Below the pieces are notes generated by a model. The model was not told the origin of the DNA, made no database searches, and saw nothing but the letters and a program-made list of their open reading frames with translations. Positions 61,239 through 64,000 of a stretch of DNA of 64,000 bases are shown here, in pieces. Numbering within the stretch: the stretch's first letter is position 1; each line of letters opens with the position of its first letter. Source of the stretch: Massilia sp. UMI-21 (GTDB lineage: Bacteria > Pseudomonadota > Gammaproteobacteria > Burkholderiales > Burkholderiaceae_D); NCBI GenBank assembly GCA_015277795.1, contig CP063848.1, positions 2,356,001-2,420,000 of the forward strand, read 5' to 3'. The translations under genes were made by a program, and so were the position numbers.

Positions 61239-62010
61239 GCGCGTCAGCTGCGTGGTCGCCGAGGACGAAGCCCTGCTGCGCGAATCGCTGGTCCAGCTGC
61301 TCGTGCAGGCATGGCCGGAACTGGACGTCGTGGCCAGCTGCGAGGACGGCGGCAGCGCGCTGGAAGCCATCGTCGAACATCGTCCGCAGGTGGCCTTCCT
61401 CGATATCCGCATGCCGGGCCTGAGCGGACTGGAAGTCGCCTCCAGCCTGATCGACGCGGGCAGCACGACCGAAGTGGTGTTCGTCACCGCCTACGACCAG
61501 TACGCGATCGATGCCTTCGAGCGCGGCGCGGTGGACTACCTGCTCAAGCCGGTGGCGCGCGAGCGCCTGGCCGGCACGGTGGGACGGGTACAGGCGCGCC
61601 TGCGGCGCGGCGACCAGGATGTTTCCCGCTTGCAGGCCATGCTGCGCCAGCTGCAGGCGGTCGCGCCGCCGCAGCCGAAGGCGCCGCCGCTGGTCTGGCT
61701 GACCGCCAGCCGGGGACAGGAAACGCGCCTGATCCTGGTCGACGACGTCGCCTACTTCCAGGCCGACAGCAAATATACGGTGGTCATGACGCCCGAAGGA
61801 GAAGCGCTGCTGCGCAAACCCATCCGCGATTTGCTGGAGGTGCTCGACCCATGCATGTTCAAGCAGGTGCACCGCTCGACCATCGTCAACCTGCGCGCGG
61901 TGGCCGGCGTCACCCGCGACGAGAGCGGACGCGGCACCCTGCGCCTGAAGAACCGGCCCGAGACCCTGGCGGTCAGCCAGCCTTTCATGACGCTGTTCCG
62001 GAACATGTAG
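61231..62010 (+). CDS. LytTR-family response regulator
   Basis: 259 residues: receiver domain with acidic pocket AEDE, phospho-aspartate in VAFLDIRMPGLSG (about 56) and KPVAR lysine, a linker, and a LytTR DNA-binding domain (about 155-259) with DDVAYFQADSKYTVV and FKQVHRSTIVNLRAV. Partner of the LytS-type kinase upstream (8-base overlap). Such pairs often control surface or envelope genes, but a target is not identified here. Confidence 0.94.
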   Translation: MNERVSCVVAEDEALLRESLVQLLVQAWPELDVVASCEDGGSALEAIVEHRPQVAFLDIRMPGLSGLEVASSLIDAGSTTEVVFVTAYDQYAIDAFERGAVDYLLKPVARERLAGTVGRVQARLRRGDQDVSRLQAMLRQLQAVAPPQPKAPPLVWLTASRGQETRLILVDDVAYFQADSKYTVVMTPEGEALLRKPIRDLLEVLDPCMFKQVHRSTIVNLRAVAGVTRDESGRGTLRLKNRPETLAVSQPFMTLFRNM

Positions 62011-62121
62011 ATGTAAGCAGATGTGAAAGCATGCACAGAGTGTAAGAGTGGACGGCGGCGCACCCGGGAACAGGTTTGCGAATGGTAAAGTCATGCCATC
62101 GACAAACTGTAGAGGCATCCC

Positions 62122-62628
62122 ATGAAAGCCCTGATCCTTTGCGCAGCCCTGGCGATCGCTTCCTTCCCGGCCATGGCCCAGACCAATGTCAGCATCAGCG
62201 TCGGCCAGCCCGGCTTCTACGGCCGCCTGGACATCGGCGAGTTCGGCCCGCCGCCGGTGTACGTGGCGCAGCCGATCATCGTCGAGCGCTACCAGCGCGT
62301 GCGCGCCCAACCGGTGTACCTGCGGGTGCCGCCGGGCCACCGCAAGCACTGGGCGAAGCATTGCCGCAAGTACGGCGCCTGCGGCCAGCCGGTGCTGTTC
62401 GTACAGGACCGCTGGTACAGCGACGTGTATGCGCCGCGCTACCGTGAAGTCCACTACCGCGAGCGCCACCACGAGCGTGCGCCGGTCCGGGTGCACTACG
62501 AGGAGCGGGACCACGGCGGCGGCCACGGCAAGGGACATGGACACGGCGGCGGCCATGGCAAGGGTCATGGCAAGGGTCATGGACATGGCGGCGGCCACGG
62601 CGGCGGCCACGGCGGCGGCCACCACTAA
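62122..62628 (+). CDS. Secreted protein with a His/Gly-rich C-terminal repeat
   Basis: 168 residues. Signal peptide ending AMAQ (cleavage near 20), a central region VGQPGFYGRLDIGEFGPPPVYVAQPII with CRKYGACGQPVLFVQDRWYSDVYAP that resembles small periplasmic YXWGXW-like proteins of Burkholderiales, then about 40 residues of GHGKGHGHGGGHGG repeats. The histidines could bind nickel, zinc or copper; this is inference. Preceded by weak ribosome site. Confidence 0.8.
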   Translation: MKALILCAALAIASFPAMAQTNVSISVGQPGFYGRLDIGEFGPPPVYVAQPIIVERYQRVRAQPVYLRVPPGHRKHWAKHCRKYGACGQPVLFVQDRWYSDVYAPRYREVHYRERHHERAPVRVHYEERDHGGGHGKGHGHGGGHGKGHGKGHGHGGGHGGGHGGGHH

Positions 62629-62648
62629 GGGCACCGGCGCGCCCCCGC

Positions 62649-63632
62649 TCAGCCGGGCACGGGCGCCTCTGCCGGCAGCAGGCCCTCGGCGACGAGTTCC
62701 TGCCAGAAGGCTGCCGGAATCCGTATTGCCATCAACTCCGCATTGCGGCGCAGGTGCCGGGTGCTGCTGGCCCCGGGGATGGTCGCCACCACCACCGGAT
62801 GGGCGGTGCCGAACTGCAGCGCGGCCGCGGGCAGGTCGACCCCGTGGCGCGCCGCCACCTGGCGTAGCCGCTCGCGCCGTTCGTGGTGCTGCGGCCTGGC
62901 CGGCACGTAGTCGTAGTGGTCGCCGCCGGCCAGGAAGCCGGAATTGAACGGCCCGCCCAGCACCACGCCGGCGCCGCGCTCGCCGCACAGCGGAAACAGG
63001 CTCTCCAGCGGCGTGGTTTCCATCAGGGTGTAGCGGCCGGCCAGCAGGAAGATGTCGGGATCCGAATCGCGCAGCGCGCGCAGGCAGGGCTCGACCGTGT
63101 TCACCCCGAGTCCCCAGGCCGCGATCAGGCCTTCCTCGCGCATCCGCACCAGCTCCTCGAAGGCGCCGCCGCGGCCGGCCGCGATCCGGTACTGGCGCTC
63201 GAATCCGTCCCCCAGGTGGTCGGGCGAGAGGTCGTGCACGTAGACGATGTCGATTGCCCCAATGGCCAGGCGCTGCAGGCTGTCCTCGACCGAGCGGCGG
63301 GCGCCGCCGGCCGTGTAGTCGGTCAGGCGCCGGAACGGCAGCGAGGACACGAAAGGCGGGGCGATATCGCCGGCCGGGTCGGGCAGCAGCAGGCGCCCGA
63401 CCTTGGTCGACAGCGTGTAGTCGCGCCGCGGCCGGGTGCGCAGGGCATGGCCGAAACGGTGCTCGGACAGGCCGGTGCCGTAGTGCGGCGCGGTGTCGAA
63501 GTAGCGGATGCCCGCTTCCCATGCCGTGTCGACGGTGGTGCGGGCCGCCTCGTCGCCGGTGGTGTGGTACATGTCGCCCAGCCCGGTGCCGCCGAGGCCC
63601 AGGCGCGTGATCGGTCGGTAGCGCTGGCTCAC
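62649..63632 (-). CDS. Aldo/keto reductase family protein
   Basis: 327 residues. TIM-barrel reductase with RLGLGGTGLGDMYHTTGDE at the start, the catalytic FDTAPHYGTGLSEHRFGHAL (D, Y) , lysine in LSTKVGR and histidine in IVYVHDLSPD. Closest in style to D-threo-aldose 1-dehydrogenase/pyridoxal dehydrogenase-like members. It uses NADP(H) by family; the substrate is not determined. Stands alone between a secreted protein and an NDH-2 gene. Confidence 0.9.
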   Translation of the reverse strand: MSQRYRPITRLGLGGTGLGDMYHTTGDEAARTTVDTAWEAGIRYFDTAPHYGTGLSEHRFGHALRTRPRRDYTLSTKVGRLLLPDPAGDIAPPFVSSLPFRRLTDYTAGGARRSVEDSLQRLAIGAIDIVYVHDLSPDHLGDGFERQYRIAAGRGGAFEELVRMREEGLIAAWGLGVNTVEPCLRALRDSDPDIFLLAGRYTLMETTPLESLFPLCGERGAGVVLGGPFNSGFLAGGDHYDYVPARPQHHERRERLRQVAARHGVDLPAAALQFGTAHPVVVATIPGASSTRHLRRNAELMAIRIPAAFWQELVAEGLLPAEAPVPG

Positions 63633-63825
63633 GTGTTGTCCTTTCCTGTTCCGATGGTCGATGTCCGGCCATGCTACACCGGCGCCAGGGGGCGCACCGT
63701 TGGCGGCGCCGGCGCGGCCCGCGCCGGGCCGTCCTGGCGGCTACGCGCTTTGCCTCGACGTAGTAAGATTGCCACATCGCCCATGTGCCGGCATTGCTGG
63801 ACGGGCGCCATGAGAGGAGCTTACT

Positions 63826-64000
63826 TTGCGTAGCGAATTCGTGATCGTGGGTGGCGGTGCGGGCGGCCTGGAACTGGCCTGCAAACTGGGCCGCAAGCTG
63901 GGGCCGTCGAAGGTGACGCTGGTCGACAGCCGGCTGTACCACATCTGGAAGCCCTCGCTGCACGAAGTGGCGGCCGGCACCCTCGACATCCACCAGGAAG
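63826..64000 (+). CDS. ndh: Type II NADH:quinone oxidoreductase (NDH-2), 5' part
   Basis: 58 codons visible; the rest lies beyond the right edge. Starts at a TTG with AGGAG 7 bases upstream. The dinucleotide-binding motif [13 protein letters not shown] is complete, followed by [30 protein letters not shown], which matches the NDH-2 family. Family members oxidise NADH and reduce quinone without proton pumping. The assignment rests on the N-terminus only. Confidence 0.85.
   Translation, partial: MRSEFVIVGGGAGGLELACKLGRKLGPSKVTLVDSRLYHIWKPSLHEVAAGTLDIHQE

Noticed and set aside
1..64000. CRISPR arrays, insertion sequences or prophage
   Set aside because: No regularly spaced repeats, transposase motifs or phage structural genes were found; the tRNA-Leu array is the only regular repeat of that scale.

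Overview
This is a GC-rich chromosomal window from a betaproteobacterium. Gene content and order (a type VI secretion locus, a PHA phasin, cysS-alkA-accA-tilS-lysC followed by tRNA-Ser, cysE-yceH, a remote cueR/copA pair) fit Oxalobacteraceae (Burkholderiales), most like Massilia and relatives. The taxon is inferred from memory of gene order, not from a search. No IS element, prophage or CRISPR array was seen.

Layout. 1-3632: DNA-repair pair on the minus strand, a Rad3/DinG-type helicase with an N-terminal nuclease motif (cut by the left edge) and a FAN1-type VRR-NUC nuclease, under a near-ideal LexA box. 3712-21513: type VI secretion locus (TagX-like peptidase, tssM, tagF, OmpA protein; tssJKL on the opposite strand; TPR lipoprotein, tssB, tssC, hcp, tssE, tssH, tssA). 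It lacks tssF, tssG and vgrG. 21569-24126: phasin, small secreted protein, cueR, DUF1444 protein. 24243-24746: four tandem tRNA-Leu(CAG) genes. 25072-30083: rnr-rlmB and cysE-yceH. 30043-33092: YtrA-type repressor/ABC-2 exporter operon. 33291-35795: MqsA-like orphan antitoxin, a REP-like doublet, lpxH, two cyclophilins. 36039-42030: cysS, alkA-like glycosylase, accA, tilS, lysC. 42131-42500: tRNA-Ser(GCT) whose 3' end lies in a very long inverted repeat, plus a repeated terminator segment. 42501-46366: universal stress protein and a TadG/TadE/TadE trio. 46619-57385: a GAF-PAS-GGDEF protein, a CueR-type promoter driving a CopA-CopZ fusion, a MASE4-like hybrid kinase, a small unknown protein and a Pat/PatZ-type acetyltransferase. 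57476-64000: rhlE, a tiny lipoprotein, a beta-barrel protein, a LytS/LytTR-type two-component pair, a His/Gly-rich secreted protein, an aldo/keto reductase and the start of a type II NADH dehydrogenase.

How the parts connect. The T6SS genes encode the membrane complex (TssJLM), sheath and tube (TssBC, Hcp), baseplate parts (TssE, TssK), recycling ATPase (TssH) and cap (TssA), so the missing baseplate and spike genes must be elsewhere. CueR sites with the same TTGACC-N19-TATCCT layout precede both cueR and copA, about 26 kb apart, which links them as one copper regulon. The FAN1/helicase pair is predicted to be SOS-controlled. Starts were chosen by reading ribosome binding sites; several genes begin with GTG or TTG and many overlap by 4 bases.
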